NCBI GenBank assembly: GCA_021323655.1
Contig: JAJPKO010000013.1
Coordinates: 1-59,394 of the forward strand
Source: Acidobacteriaceae bacterium
Lineage (GTDB): Bacteria > Acidobacteriota > Terriglobia > Terriglobales > Acidobacteriaceae
Direction of reading: 5' to 3'
DNA length: 59,394 nt
The position numbers and the translations under genes are program-made. The notes under the pieces are model-generated. The model did no database searches and was not told the origin of the DNA. It worked only from the letters and a program-made list of their open reading frames with translations. This document shows, piece after piece, positions 21,601 to 29,392 of this stretch. How positions within the stretch are numbered: the first letter of the stretch is position 1; the number at the start of each line of letters is the position of its first letter.

Positions 21601-21822
21601 GGTCATGGCGATCTCAATAGGGATGGTGATAAAGCGCTCTACTTCTTCCGGAGACTTCCCTGGCGCTTCGGTTGCGATCTGCACCTGAATATTCGTGACG
21701 TCAGGAAATGCATCGACAGAAAGCTTTTGCGCAGCGTGAACGCCGAAGCCGCAGAGAACGGCTGCCACGACCACATAGATGATCCGGTGCCTGAGGGCCG
21801 CGCTGACAAGATTATTCAACAT
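18655..21822 (-). CDS. czcA: CzcA/CusA-type RND heavy-metal efflux pump
   Basis: The 1055-residue inner-membrane pump has the HME-RND layout: one N-terminal membrane helix (IIYVVVAAVLCGFGVHAAQKLSVDAFPDVTNIQVQI begins it), a periplasmic porter domain, six helices, a second porter domain and five more helices. GLAIAIGLMVDGSVVVVENVFSRL carries the acidic proton-relay segment of helix 4 and is close to the CzcA form (DGxVV.xEN). The gene lies three bases after czcB. HME pumps export divalent ions (Co, Zn, Cd, Ni) or monovalent Cu/Ag. The DG pattern fits the divalent group, but the metal is not certain. Confidence 0.9.
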   Translation of the reverse strand: MLNNLVSAALRHRIIYVVVAAVLCGFGVHAAQKLSVDAFPDVTNIQVQIATEAPGKSPEEVERFITIPIEIAMTGLPGMTDMRSLIKPGLSLITLVFEDGRNLYLERQMVSERLNELRDKMPEGVTPILGPITNALGEVYQYTLETPNDGKRPLTKDELIQRRTIQDWVVRPLLRSIPGVAEINSTGGYVKQYETLVDPQKLRYYNLTIQDVRNALANNNANAGGGILPQHAEQYLIRSVGLVRNLDDIRNIVLKESGATPVYVRDVAEVRMGTEVRYGAMIKNGYTEAVGGVVLMTSGGNAKEIVGRVKERVAEINSKHMIPGGFQITPYYDRSKLVDAAIHTVTEVLGEGIVLVIVILFLFLGDVRSSLIVCATLILTPLLTFLVMNKIGLSANLMSLGGLAIAIGLMVDGSVVVVENVFSRLSHAHHTGHDPSSTADRIKLTLAAVAEVATPVVFGVTIIILVFLPLMTLEGMEGKMFSPLAYTIAIALGISLVLSLTISPVLSSYMLKGGSEEDTWLVRNIRRPYNKILHWALSHRRTTIITVVSLFIAALCLFPFLGTAFIPEMAEGTLSPNADRVPNISLDESLRMEMEMQRIMLKIPGVDNVVSRVGRGESPADPAGPNEADVLASLTPFDKRPHGMTQETIAEQMRKALAVLPGLNLVMSQPISDRVDEMVSGVRADVAVMLYGDDLDVLVEKARQITTIAHTIQGTQDTRVDRVGGQQYLNINIDRSAIARYGLNAADVNDVIETAIAGKSATEIYEGERRFQAVVRLPQNLRDSVSDIRELQISSPDGPKIPLEDLASIRVMEGPALINRSMGKRRIVVGVNVQNKDLGGFVAELQNKVEHQVQLPAGYYIEWGGQFHNMQRALHHLMIIVPITITAIFFLLFVLFKSVRFAALIITVLPLASIGGVFGLFLSGEYLSVPASVGFIALWGIAVLNGVVLISYIRKLREEGLSQEEAIRKGTHMRFRPVMMTATVAALGLVPFLFATGPGSEIQRPLAIVVIGGLLSSTLLTLVLLPCVYGYFSGERTGSESSTPMREQNLLPETK

Positions 21823-21825
21823 GCG

Positions 21826-23031
21826 CTACTCGCTCCCTTTGATGGCATTCTGTTTGCGCTGATTATTCAGGTGGAATGCGCCGTCGAGAACAATCTTCTC
21901 TCCCGGATTGATGCCGCTTTCAAGCACTCGATCATCGTTGAATTCGGGACCAAGCGTTACCTCGCGCAGCTTGAATTTTCCCGGAGCTAGTTCAACGAAG
22001 ACGTAATCGTTATTGCTTTCGCGAACAATTGCTGTAGACGGTATCGTGGTCCGGCGTTCGCTGTGATCGATAAAGGTCATGCTGGCGAGCATGGCAGGCT
22101 TGAAAATGCCGCGCGGATTCGCGAGGTCCATGCGCACCGGGATGGTGCGCGTCGCAGGATCAACAACCGGCGAAACATAAGAAAGTTTCCCTTCGACTTT
22201 CTCATCCGGCAGAGCGGGAATATTCACGACAACGTGCATCCCTTTGTGCAGTCTTTCCGCGCTCTCTTCAGGAACATCCGCAACCAGCCAGACGTTTGAT
22301 AGATCAGCCACCATGAATGCCACTTCAGCAGGTTGCACAATCTGCCCGATGGTTACTTTGCGCTCCAGCACAGTGCCGGAGATGGAGGACACAATTGGAT
22401 AGTCGGCATTGAGCTGGCGGGTGGTTTCAAGCTTGTGGATAGCTGCATCAGTCATGCCCAGACCGCGCAGTTGTGTGCGAATAGCGGATGCTTCAGTACT
22501 GGCCTGCAGAAGCTCGGCGCGGCGCCGCTCCAATTCAGCGCTTCCGATCACGTCTGCTTTTACCAGTTGCTCTGCGCGATTCGTGGCCTGCTGCGCCAGA
22601 TCCTGTTGTGAATAGGCCTTGATAAAGGCAAACTGCGTATCGGAGAGATCCGTGCTGTGCAGTGTAGCCAAGGCTTCACCGCGATGCACATATTGTCCTT
22701 CGAGTACGAGGAGCTTGATGATGCGACCTGAAACGGGAGAGCCAACGCGCGCAATCCGGCTAGCATCCGTTTCAATGCGCGCCGCAACTTGAAGCGAATT
22801 GGCCACGTCATGGACTTGCGGCTCGCCAATCTTCAGCTGTTCAGCTAATTCTTTATCGACAGTGATTTCCGTCGGATCGTTTTCCGCTTTTACCGCCTTT
22901 TCCGCGGAAGCTTTTGGCCTGTTGCAACCGCTCACAGCAACGAAGGACCCCACGAGGACAATTGCAGCCGATAGATGAAGCAGGAGCGAGCCCCACTTTC
23001 TGGCAGCTTTAGAACAAAATTGGATATGCAT
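21826..23031 (-). CDS. czcB: RND efflux periplasmic adaptor (CzcB-type), lipoprotein
   Basis: A 401-residue membrane-fusion protein. The N-terminus has a hydrophobic stretch ending in a lipobox (VAVSGC, Cys near residue 36), so it is probably a lipoprotein. A barrel-sandwich lipoyl half-motif (GSPVSGRIIKLLVLEGQYVHRGEALATLHS), an alpha-hairpin (about residues 130-200) and the second lipoyl half (PIVSSISGTVLERKVTIGQIVQPAE) follow. It joins the CzcA pump to the CzcC outer-membrane channel. Its start codon overlaps the czcC stop by one base (TGATG), showing translational coupling. No His-rich N-terminal metal-binding segment is visible, unlike the original CzcB. Confidence 0.88.
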   Translation of the reverse strand: MHIQFCSKAARKWGSLLLHLSAAIVLVGSFVAVSGCNRPKASAEKAVKAENDPTEITVDKELAEQLKIGEPQVHDVANSLQVAARIETDASRIARVGSPVSGRIIKLLVLEGQYVHRGEALATLHSTDLSDTQFAFIKAYSQQDLAQQATNRAEQLVKADVIGSAELERRRAELLQASTEASAIRTQLRGLGMTDAAIHKLETTRQLNADYPIVSSISGTVLERKVTIGQIVQPAEVAFMVADLSNVWLVADVPEESAERLHKGMHVVVNIPALPDEKVEGKLSYVSPVVDPATRTIPVRMDLANPRGIFKPAMLASMTFIDHSERRTTIPSTAIVRESNNDYVFVELAPGKFKLREVTLGPEFNDDRVLESGINPGEKIVLDGAFHLNNQRKQNAIKGSE

Positions 23032-24335
23032 CAGGGTCTTCCTCCAGGCATTACTGCGCCAAGCTCTTCCAGATCAATCAAAGCTGACTGCCGCGCATAT
23101 TGCGCATCCAGCAAGTCACTGCGCACGCTTTGCAATACACGCTGCGCATCCAGCACCTCAACAATGCCGCGCTCTCCAAAGTGGTAGGCAGACTGCGCAG
23201 CTTCCACGGCGCTTTCCGCTTCATGCAGCGATCCAGCTTGTAGCGCCGTAACCTGCTGGTCGGCAAGCTGGTACTGTTCATAAGCGCGCTCCAGCGCAGA
23301 AATCATTTCCAGACGCATCTGGTCTCGAACAGCAGTGGATTCGCGAACTGCCGCTGTTGCCTGCTGAATTTGTCCATGGCGACGGTCCCACAACGGCAGA
23401 GGTATGGTCACGCCTGCTCGCCAGAAAGTCAGATCTGGCTGATGCTCATATTCGCCGTAGAAAACAGGTTGCGGCACTCGAAGCGAACGCTGATGCTGCA
23501 GCGAAGCCTCTGCTCTCTGAACATCAGTTTGCGCCTGCTCCATTGCCGGATGCGCGCGCAGAACCGCTTCGCGCAATTCGGGCAGAGGCGGCAGGTGGAT
23601 AGGCGGCTCCAACAAGCCTCGCGGGTCGAGATTTCTGTCAGGCGGCGCTGCAATGGCTACACGCAACACAGCGATCGAGTCGGCAAGACGTATCTGAGCA
23701 CTACGCACCATGAATCGCGCGCGGGCAAGCTCTGCCTCCGCGCGCGTCAGCTCAAGGCGACCTTTTTCGCCCACTCGTACTTCTACTTCCACACGCCGCC
23801 GCAGGTCTTCTACAAGAGAGAGATTTTCCTGTGCATGAGCTATTTCTTCTTTGCGTCGCAGCACGTCATAGAAAGCGTGCTTCACATTCGCCACCACTGA
23901 GCGCCTCACGCTGGCGAGAGCAAAGCCGTTGCTGTCGCGACCGAGCGCCGCTACACGTTGCCGGGACCTCCGCTCTGACGGAATCTCAAAAGTCTGGTAT
24001 GCAGCATAGTGCTGCAGAAGGCCGGGAGCGCCAGGCACCGACACGTCATCGCGAGCGCTTTGATGACCACTGAAGAACTCCACCTGCGGATTGGTATATG
24101 CCTTTGCTGTCTTTACAGCAGCAGCAGCCTGGGCAGATCTGGCTTCTGCTGCGTGCAGCCGCGGGCTGTTCTTTTCTGCAAGCGCAAGTGCTTCATCCAG
24201 AGTCAGTGGCTGAGATGCGTCCCCGGCAGAAGAATCAGGAACTGCTGGCAATGCAGCAGAAGGAAGATCGGCAGGCTGCTGCGCATGAACAGCACAGGGA
24301 AAAAGCGCAAGAAGTACAAGAAATCGAAATGCCAC
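23031..24335 (-). CDS. czcC: TolC-family outer-membrane efflux channel (CzcC-type)
   Basis: A 434-residue exported protein beginning with GTG at 24335. The signal is FRFLVLLALFPCAVHA. Two repeated coiled-coil halves follow (LTLDEALALAEKNSPRLHAAEARSAQAAAAV and PELREAVLRAHPAMEQAQTDVQRAEASL), the internal duplication typical of TolC/OEP proteins. It forms the outer-membrane exit duct of the tripartite pump and is the first gene of the operon. The ribosome-binding site is weak. A candidate sigma-54 promoter ends only a base or two before the start, and another lies about 38 bases further up. Confidence 0.87.
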   Translation of the reverse strand: MAFRFLVLLALFPCAVHAQQPADLPSAALPAVPDSSAGDASQPLTLDEALALAEKNSPRLHAAEARSAQAAAAVKTAKAYTNPQVEFFSGHQSARDDVSVPGAPGLLQHYAAYQTFEIPSERRSRQRVAALGRDSNGFALASVRRSVVANVKHAFYDVLRRKEEIAHAQENLSLVEDLRRRVEVEVRVGEKGRLELTRAEAELARARFMVRSAQIRLADSIAVLRVAIAAPPDRNLDPRGLLEPPIHLPPLPELREAVLRAHPAMEQAQTDVQRAEASLQHQRSLRVPQPVFYGEYEHQPDLTFWRAGVTIPLPLWDRRHGQIQQATAAVRESTAVRDQMRLEMISALERAYEQYQLADQQVTALQAGSLHEAESAVEAAQSAYHFGERGIVEVLDAQRVLQSVRSDLLDAQYARQSALIDLEELGAVMPGGRP

Positions 24336-24346
24336 GCTAACTCATA

Positions 24347-24398
24347 GGCAATCGTGTTTCCAAATGAAAATGCCTGAAATACAGCTATTTCGCTTCCA
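24347..24398 (-). promoter_or_regulatory. Two candidate sigma-54 (-24/-12) promoters for czcCBA
   Basis: Reading on the minus strand, TGGAAGCGAAATAGCT (about 24398-24383) and TGGAAACACGATTGCC (about 24362-24347) both keep the essential GG-N10-GC of sigma-54 promoters; the second also keeps TTGC. The first would start transcription about 38 bases before the czcC GTG. The second would start it almost at the GTG. The adjacent NtrC-type activator makes a sigma-54 promoter expected here. The matches are direct observation; activity is inferred. Confidence 0.5.
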
Positions 24399-24401
24399 TG
24401 T

Positions 24402-24448
24402 TGTCCCATTCGGTACACCTGTTTCGATCCACTGTACGTAAAGGGACA
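24402..24448. promoter_or_regulatory. Paired enhancer-like palindromes for the NtrC-type regulator
   Basis: TGTCCCATTCGGTACA (24402-24417) and TGTACGTAAAGGGACA (24433-24448) each match an interrupted palindrome near TGTCCC-N4-GGGACA, and they are also inverted copies of each other (14 of 17 positions over the extended TTGTCCC arms). Their centres are 31 bases apart, about three helical turns. They lie in the divergent gap between czcC and the kinase gene. Such paired sites are typical upstream activator sequences of NtrC-family proteins. Confidence 0.6.
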
Positions 24449-24614
24449 ATCGACATTGGCTAACTGCGTTTCTATCTTACCTATCAGCATGGGCATCGAA
24501 TTGCATCGGCAATGACCTGTGGAGCCCAGATTCCCTGCCTCAGACATAACAGCAGCGCTTTCTCTACCGCTCGAAGCGCCTCGTTCTGGTGCTGCATGGG
24601 AAAATACAGAGGTG

Positions 24615-25739
24615 ATGTCCATTCCCTGGCAAAATCTGCGGAGCTCTCGCTGGAAAGCCATCTATATTGGCATTCTTATTCTGCTGCTAGCCATTACCAT
24701 CTGGCTTACGCCACCCCGCGCCGTTGAGTTGCATAACATTCTGCACCACCTGAATTTTCTACCGTTCATGATTGCCGGAATGATCTTCGGCTGGAGAGGA
24801 GCCGTGTGGGCGCTCCTCTTTGCGACATTGGTACAGACGCCAACCATTGTGCGCCATTGGACACATTGGCCAATGGACGCGCAGGATCAGGTCGTGGAAC
24901 TCAGCATCTTTGGCGCAGCCGGAATCATTGCAGGATTTCTCTCCGACCGCGAGCGCATTCAGAGAAAGCGCGTAGAAGCAACCAAGACAGAACTGGAACA
25001 TGTTTATACAGAGCTGCGGCAGAAAATCGACCAGATGAAAAAAGCTGAACGTCTGTCCGCCGTAGGGCAACTCGCCGCCAGCCTCGCGCATGAGATTCGA
25101 AATCCGCTGGCAAGCATCTCCGGCGCTGCTGGCATTTTGAAACGCGGCCACGCTTCGCAGGAGAACACCGACGAGTGCCTTGGGATTCTCGAAAAAGAGT
25201 CGCAGCGGCTCAACAAACTTCTGACTAATTTTCTCGACTTCGCGCGGCCACGACTTCCGCGATATCAGCCCGTTAATCCAGGAACGCTCATCGAATCCGT
25301 TGCCAGTATTGCGCGCCACTCTGCCATTCTGCGTGATGTTGAGCTGGTTATTGAAGAGGCGAAGAATATACCTGCAGTTGAATGTGATGCGGAACAGTTG
25401 AAGCAAGTCCTGCTGAATCTCATCATCAATGCTGTGCAGGCAACCGAGGGACCAGGCACGGTCCAAATTCGCAGCTTTGTCAGGCAAAACCGCCTGCAAA
25501 TTGAAATCTGTGATGAGGGCAGCGGAATCGCCCCGGAACAGCAGGAGAAAATTTTCGATCCCTTCTTCACTACGAAAGAAAACGGCACAGGCCTCGGGCT
25601 CGCCATTGCCGCTAACATTATCGAGCAGCACGGAGGCACTTTGAGCGGGACTAATAATCCTGAAAAAGGAATGACCTTCCGTCTGGAGCTTCCCATTACT
25701 CGCCCGCTGAAACCTGGGGAGGCCACGCGCGCGCAATGA
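24615..25739 (+). CDS. Membrane sensor histidine kinase (NtrB/ZraS-like)
   Basis: The start is placed at ATG 24615 behind AGAGGTG; an upstream in-frame start at 24519 would add a low-complexity leader. Two to four hydrophobic helices span residues 12-110 (YIGILILLLAITIWL, then FLPFMIAGMIFGW and WALLFATLVQ). A coiled coil (about 115-150) and a HisKA domain (SLAHEIRNPLASI) follow, then a GHKL ATPase with NLIINAVQA, EICDEGSGIAPEQ and GTGLGLAIAANIIEQHGG. There is no large periplasmic loop, so sensing may occur within the membrane. It overlaps the response regulator by four bases and is divergent from the efflux genes, so it probably senses metal or envelope stress. Confidence 0.87.
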   Translation: MSIPWQNLRSSRWKAIYIGILILLLAITIWLTPPRAVELHNILHHLNFLPFMIAGMIFGWRGAVWALLFATLVQTPTIVRHWTHWPMDAQDQVVELSIFGAAGIIAGFLSDRERIQRKRVEATKTELEHVYTELRQKIDQMKKAERLSAVGQLAASLAHEIRNPLASISGAAGILKRGHASQENTDECLGILEKESQRLNKLLTNFLDFARPRLPRYQPVNPGTLIESVASIARHSAILRDVELVIEEAKNIPAVECDAEQLKQVLLNLIINAVQATEGPGTVQIRSFVRQNRLQIEICDEGSGIAPEQQEKIFDPFFTTKENGTGLGLAIAANIIEQHGGTLSGTNNPEKGMTFRLELPITRPLKPGEATRAQ

Positions 25740-27094
25740 GCACAAACCGCATCCTCGTGGTAGATGATGACAGCAGTCTTCGCAGTGTCATGAAGATGCA
25801 GCTTGAAGAGGCTGGTTATCATGTCTCGCTCGCATCTGACGGAGCAGAGGCATATGAAAAGCTGCGCGACATCAGGCCTCAGCTCGTTATTACTGATCTC
25901 AAAATGCCCACCAGCGGGCTCGATCTATTACGTCGAATAGCAGATGAGGATATTCAACCAACGCTGATCATCATTACCGCCTTCGGTACTGTGGAAACAG
26001 CCGTGGAGGCCATGAAGCTGGGCGCCTATGACTATGTGACCAAGCCGCTCGATTTCGAAGAGCTGGTCCTGGTCGTTCATCGCGCGATGGAGCGCCAGAA
26101 CCTGCTTGAAGAAGTCCGCAATCTGCGTTCAGCGCTCGATCAGCGGTACGGATTTGAAGGAATTATTGGTCGCGCGAAGAGTTTCCTCCGCGTGCTAGAC
26201 CAGGCTGCACGCGTCGCTCAGCATGACTCTACAGTTCTGATCCACGGCGAAACCGGAACGGGTAAGGAGTTGCTGGCACGAGCCATCCATCACAACAGTC
26301 GACGCAAGGCCAAATCATTCATCACTATTAACTGTGGAGCGATCCCGAAAGACCTGATTGAAGCAGAACTCTTCGGTTATACGCGCGGATCATTTACCGG
26401 TGCGCACACTACGCGAGCGGGCAAGATTGAAGCTGCTGATGGAGGGACGCTCTTTTTGGACGAAATCGGGGAACTCTCCCTTGACGCTCAGGTAAAGCTG
26501 CTACGCGTACTTCAACAAGGAGAGATTTCAAAGATCGGCTCCTCGGAAACAATACGTGTCAATGTACGGGTGATTGCGGCGACGCATCGCAACCTGCAGG
26601 CCATGATTGAAGACGGAACATTTCGTGAAGACCTGTATTATCGGCTGGCGGTTGTGCCCTTGCATTTGCCTGCATTGCGCGAGCGCAAAGAAGACATTCC
26701 TGAACTTGTGGAGCATCTCTTCCAGAAAGCAAAAGAGCGCCACGGTATCACTGGCGTACAACTTGCCCCGTCAATCATGCCGTATCTTGCCGCATACCGG
26801 TGGCCCGGCAATGTGCGAGAACTTGAGAACGTAATTGAACGCCTGCTGGTGCTCAGCTCTCATAAATCCATCGGAGAAGAAGACCTGCCGGAGGAGATTC
26901 GCCGCGTGCAGCCAAATGCATCTTCTTTTCGAATCGATCTCCCCGACGAAGGGATCAGCCTTGAAGGAGTAGAACGCGAGCTGATAGTACGTGCCTTAGA
27001 ACGCTTCAATGGAAACCAAACGCACGCCGCAAAGTATCTCGATATAAGCCGCCGGACGCTCATCTACCGCATGGAAAAATACGGGTTGCTGTAG
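25736..27094 (+). CDS. NtrC-family sigma-54-dependent response regulator
   Basis: The 452-residue protein has the three NtrC parts. The receiver domain reads ILVVDDDSSLRS with phospho-Asp in LVITDLKMPTSG. The AAA+ domain has Walker A GETGTGKE, the sigma-54 contact loop as GSFTGA (GAFTGA variant), Walker B GGTLFLDEIGEL and the GNVRELENVIER sensor segment. A Fis-type helix-turn-helix ends the chain (NQTHAAKYLDISRRTLIYRMEKYGLL). Such proteins need RpoN and bind enhancer-like palindromes; two fitting sites lie 1.3 kb upstream in front of czcC. The A-to-S change in the GAFTGA loop occurs in some active family members. Confidence 0.92.
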   Translation: MSTNRILVVDDDSSLRSVMKMQLEEAGYHVSLASDGAEAYEKLRDIRPQLVITDLKMPTSGLDLLRRIADEDIQPTLIIITAFGTVETAVEAMKLGAYDYVTKPLDFEELVLVVHRAMERQNLLEEVRNLRSALDQRYGFEGIIGRAKSFLRVLDQAARVAQHDSTVLIHGETGTGKELLARAIHHNSRRKAKSFITINCGAIPKDLIEAELFGYTRGSFTGAHTTRAGKIEAADGGTLFLDEIGELSLDAQVKLLRVLQQGEISKIGSSETIRVNVRVIAATHRNLQAMIEDGTFREDLYYRLAVVPLHLPALRERKEDIPELVEHLFQKAKERHGITGVQLAPSIMPYLAAYRWPGNVRELENVIERLLVLSSHKSIGEEDLPEEIRRVQPNASSFRIDLPDEGISLEGVERELIVRALERFNGNQTHAAKYLDISRRTLIYRMEKYGLL

Positions 27095-27099
27095 CAAAA

Positions 27100-27540
27100 A
27101 AACGGTCTGCCAGGTTGGAATTTGCGCATAGTCGAGCATCACGCCGTAATGCTTCGGAACCAGCTCAAGGCAGTCGGCAAGAACGGCCATCATTCCAAAG
27201 CAGATCGAGCTTGATGATTCCCATGTCTGAGCAGTCGTCCTTGTCCCACTGGGCGACGGTACGCCCGGCCATCGATGCCGCTCTATCGGGACCACTGAAT
27301 CGAGCTGCTCCTGGCAGATGACCATGCCGCCGTTGTGCTGCGCGAGGTTGCGGGGAAGATGCTGCATCCGCTCGCAAACCTCCAGAAATTTCCGATTGCG
27401 CCTGTTTCGCAGATCAAACCCGGCGACCCTGAAGGTGTTCTCCAGCGTGTCCTTCGGTTCGCGCCACTCCCATGCAGTCTCCAGCTTCGAGATTCGTGAG
27501 GTTTCATCTTCCGTGAAGCCGAGCACCTTGCCGGTCTCCT
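27100..27540 (-). pseudogene. dnaE2: Relic of error-prone DNA polymerase III alpha subunit DnaE2
   Basis: On the minus strand, joining three frame segments gives a DnaE2-like stretch. It runs from the helical part (ERMQHLPRNLAQHNGGMVIC, DSVVPIE) to GRTVAQWDKDDCSDMGIIKLDLL, then GMMAVLADCLELV. The QWDKDD and MGIIKLDLLG-type patterns are characteristic of this polymerase family. At least two frameshifts (near 27285 and 27200) and loss of both ends (a full protein has over 1000 residues) show a dead gene. No ImuA/ImuB relic was seen beside it. Confidence 0.72.
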
Positions 27541-27567
27541 TGGAGGCCGACCGATGGCGATAGGTAG

Positions 27568-27787
27568 TGGCGTTTGCGGATTACTTCCCAGGCATCGAAG
27601 AAGATGCTGGCGCAGCACCCTTCGCGAGATGGAGCGAGACGGCCTCATCGTGCGGAAGAATCTTAGTGGACGAGTGCTTCATGTGGAGTATTCGCTATCC
27701 GAGTCAGGCGGTTACGTGGCGCTGCATCTCATCAGCATGTTGCTAAATTGGAGCAACGAACACTTGCCCTTCAAGACGGACGAGTGA
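27568..27787 (+). pseudogene. Relic of an HxlR-family transcriptional regulator
   Basis: The frame ending at 27787 reads TLREMERDGLIVRKNLSGR, then VEYSLSESGGYVALHLISML, which matches the C-terminal half of HxlR winged-helix proteins (LRELERDGLI, EYSLTELG). Just upstream, one frame off, lies ITSQASKKMLAQ, the matching helix, so a single-base indel near 27612 breaks the gene. The N-terminal half with the conserved Cys and first helices is missing. It starts right after the dnaE2 relic in the opposite direction, marking a recombination scar. Confidence 0.7.
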
Positions 27788-28258
27788 ATTGGAGTCAACC
27801 ATCGACAGAGGATGTGGGTTCAATAACCGTTGCCGAGGTTCCCAAAGGGTGCTCAGGTTGCCATCCACTACGCCTGTTCCCAATGGGTTATGTCTTTTGG
27901 GAATCCTGTCACGGCAGAAGTGGAACCGTTGAAATGCGGCAAAGCAAAACGACGGGTATACCCCACGGCTACGGGTCTGCACAACTGCAGGCTGTTCCCC
28001 AAAGATCTCCCGGACATCCGTCATGATTTGCCCCCACTTTAGCCCACAATAACGATTTCTCAGGGCTCTTTTTGCGGTACTTATAGCGCCAACCGCTCCC
28101 GCTAAGTTATTGAAACTCCGTAAATGATTTATCTTGGGAGCAGAGAGTCGGGGGGGCGAATCCCTCCGCCCCGACCATTTCTGGTCCTGCCTTCTTCGAT
28201 CTATTTTCGTATAGGTCCGATTCCCCCAAAGGAAGATATTATGCGCGGACGAGATTGG
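27788..28258. other. No recognised gene between the HxlR relic and the small secreted protein
   Basis: I find no protein I recognise in about 470 bases. The minus-strand frame 27743-28288 is long, but its translation has no domain and no sensible start, and it runs across the HxlR relic. Given the two dead genes to its left, this is probably decayed DNA. Confidence 0.35.
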
Positions 28259-28284
28259 CCCAGGTTTAGCTTTGTAAACCTGGG
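28259..28284. promoter_or_regulatory. Perfect 10-bp hairpin upstream of the small secreted protein
   Basis: CCCAGGTTTA (28259-28268) pairs with TAAACCTGGG (28275-28284) across a 6-base loop. It is about 78 bases upstream of the start at 28362 and is not followed by a T-run. It could be an mRNA leader hairpin, a binding site or the end of an upstream transcript. Confidence 0.45.
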
Positions 28285-28361
28285 GCACCTGGGAAAGCCT
28301 GAGGGGGATTCCGCAACTTCATGTTTCAGGTTGTGTTTGCCTGGACGTGAAAGGAAAGGCC

Positions 28362-28802
28362 ATGAAAGTGTTTCGCGGTATATGGGCTGTTGCAGTCTCT
28401 GCTGTTCTTTTTGGATCTGCGTGCGTGCGGGCGCAGGTTGCTCCACCACCACCTCCTCCTCCGCGTCCGGCGCATCCTCCGATGATCTTTCTTGGAATGG
28501 CGCATGTGGATGGATTGACCGATCATGATGACATCAAAGTAGGTCCGTACGTGGGCCGGTATCGCTCGATTGTGTTGCGGGTGAGGTATGCGCCGATTCG
28601 GTTTGAGCAGGTGGTCATCCACTATGGCAATGGCACGGCGCAGACACTTCCGGTCAAGGCGTTCATTCGTGCGGGAGGACAAAGCCAGCCTCTTCTGCTG
28701 CCCGGGCGCGAGCGCGTGATTGCCAGCCTGGAGTTGTGGTACTCACGCGCGAATCCGGGTAATCCAAATAAGCCGGAGGTGCGGTTGTTCGGAATGCCGT
28801 AG
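28362..28802 (+). CDS. Small secreted protein of unknown function
   Basis: A 146-residue protein from ATG 28362, chosen because AAAGGAAAGG lies just upstream; an in-frame GTG at 28347 is less likely. It has a clear signal peptide (FRGIWAVAVSAVLFGSACVRAQ), then a run of seven prolines (APPPPPPPRPAHPP), then a compact beta-rich domain of about 100 residues. That domain includes RSIVLRVRYAPIRFEQVVIHYGNG and ASLELWYSRANP. I do not recognise the family with certainty; it resembles small periplasmic DUF2541-type proteins only loosely. It stands alone between decayed DNA and the symporter. Confidence 0.65.
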   Translation: MKVFRGIWAVAVSAVLFGSACVRAQVAPPPPPPPRPAHPPMIFLGMAHVDGLTDHDDIKVGPYVGRYRSIVLRVRYAPIRFEQVVIHYGNGTAQTLPVKAFIRAGGQSQPLLLPGRERVIASLELWYSRANPGNPNKPEVRLFGMP

Positions 28803-29392
28803 TTTTCAAACGAGGTTTATAAGGGGAGTATGCAGCGGACAGAGTTGTGCATCCGGCTCGATATCCCGTGGTGGACAATACCGCACTGCATTACCGCAGG
28901 AACAAACCCTCAAATGCCAGCCTTTCTCACACGGGCGGTTCTAATGACAGTAGAACTGAATATGTGATGGAGCTTGACTTTGCGCAGCCGGGTGATTCAT
29001 ACGGAAATGGCCAAACTTTCGGCAAATATGATTCAGGTACTCTGGCAGCAGGAACGCAGTGGGTCGTTGATTGGTCGCATAACCCAGGGGACGTAGGGAA
29101 TACAGCGAGGGAGGAAATGGAGAGCTCAGCGAAATAGATGACCAATCTTCGACAACAGATGTGCAACTGTGTGTCAGGTCGCTACGCATACCATAGCTGG
29201 GCAATGTGACTGAATTCGGGCATTCGTGCGATGGTGTTTTTCTCTCTGGACGATTGTTTATGAAAGCGTGTACATTGCAGTGAGAATACCCCTCCGCAAC
29301 TATCGCTGAATTTTTGCCTTGAGACTGTTGTTGCGGCTGTGTAGGCGAACCCATACCATCTGAATCTGAATTAGAAGGGAAGAACCGGGCAC
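28803..29392. other. Mostly non-coding gap with one doubtful small frame
   Basis: A plus-strand frame of 96 codons (28847-29137) contains a protein-like stretch (SRTEYVMELDFAQPGDSYGN and onward) but has no good ribosome-binding site and no known domain. It may be a gene fragment. From 29140 to the symporter start I see no gene; this part probably holds the symporter promoter and leader, although no clear -35/-10 pair stands out. Confidence 0.3.

Noticed and set aside
27743-28288. Minus-strand frame of 181 codons in the decayed region
   Set aside because: No domain, no ribosome-binding site, and it overlaps the HxlR relic on the other strand.
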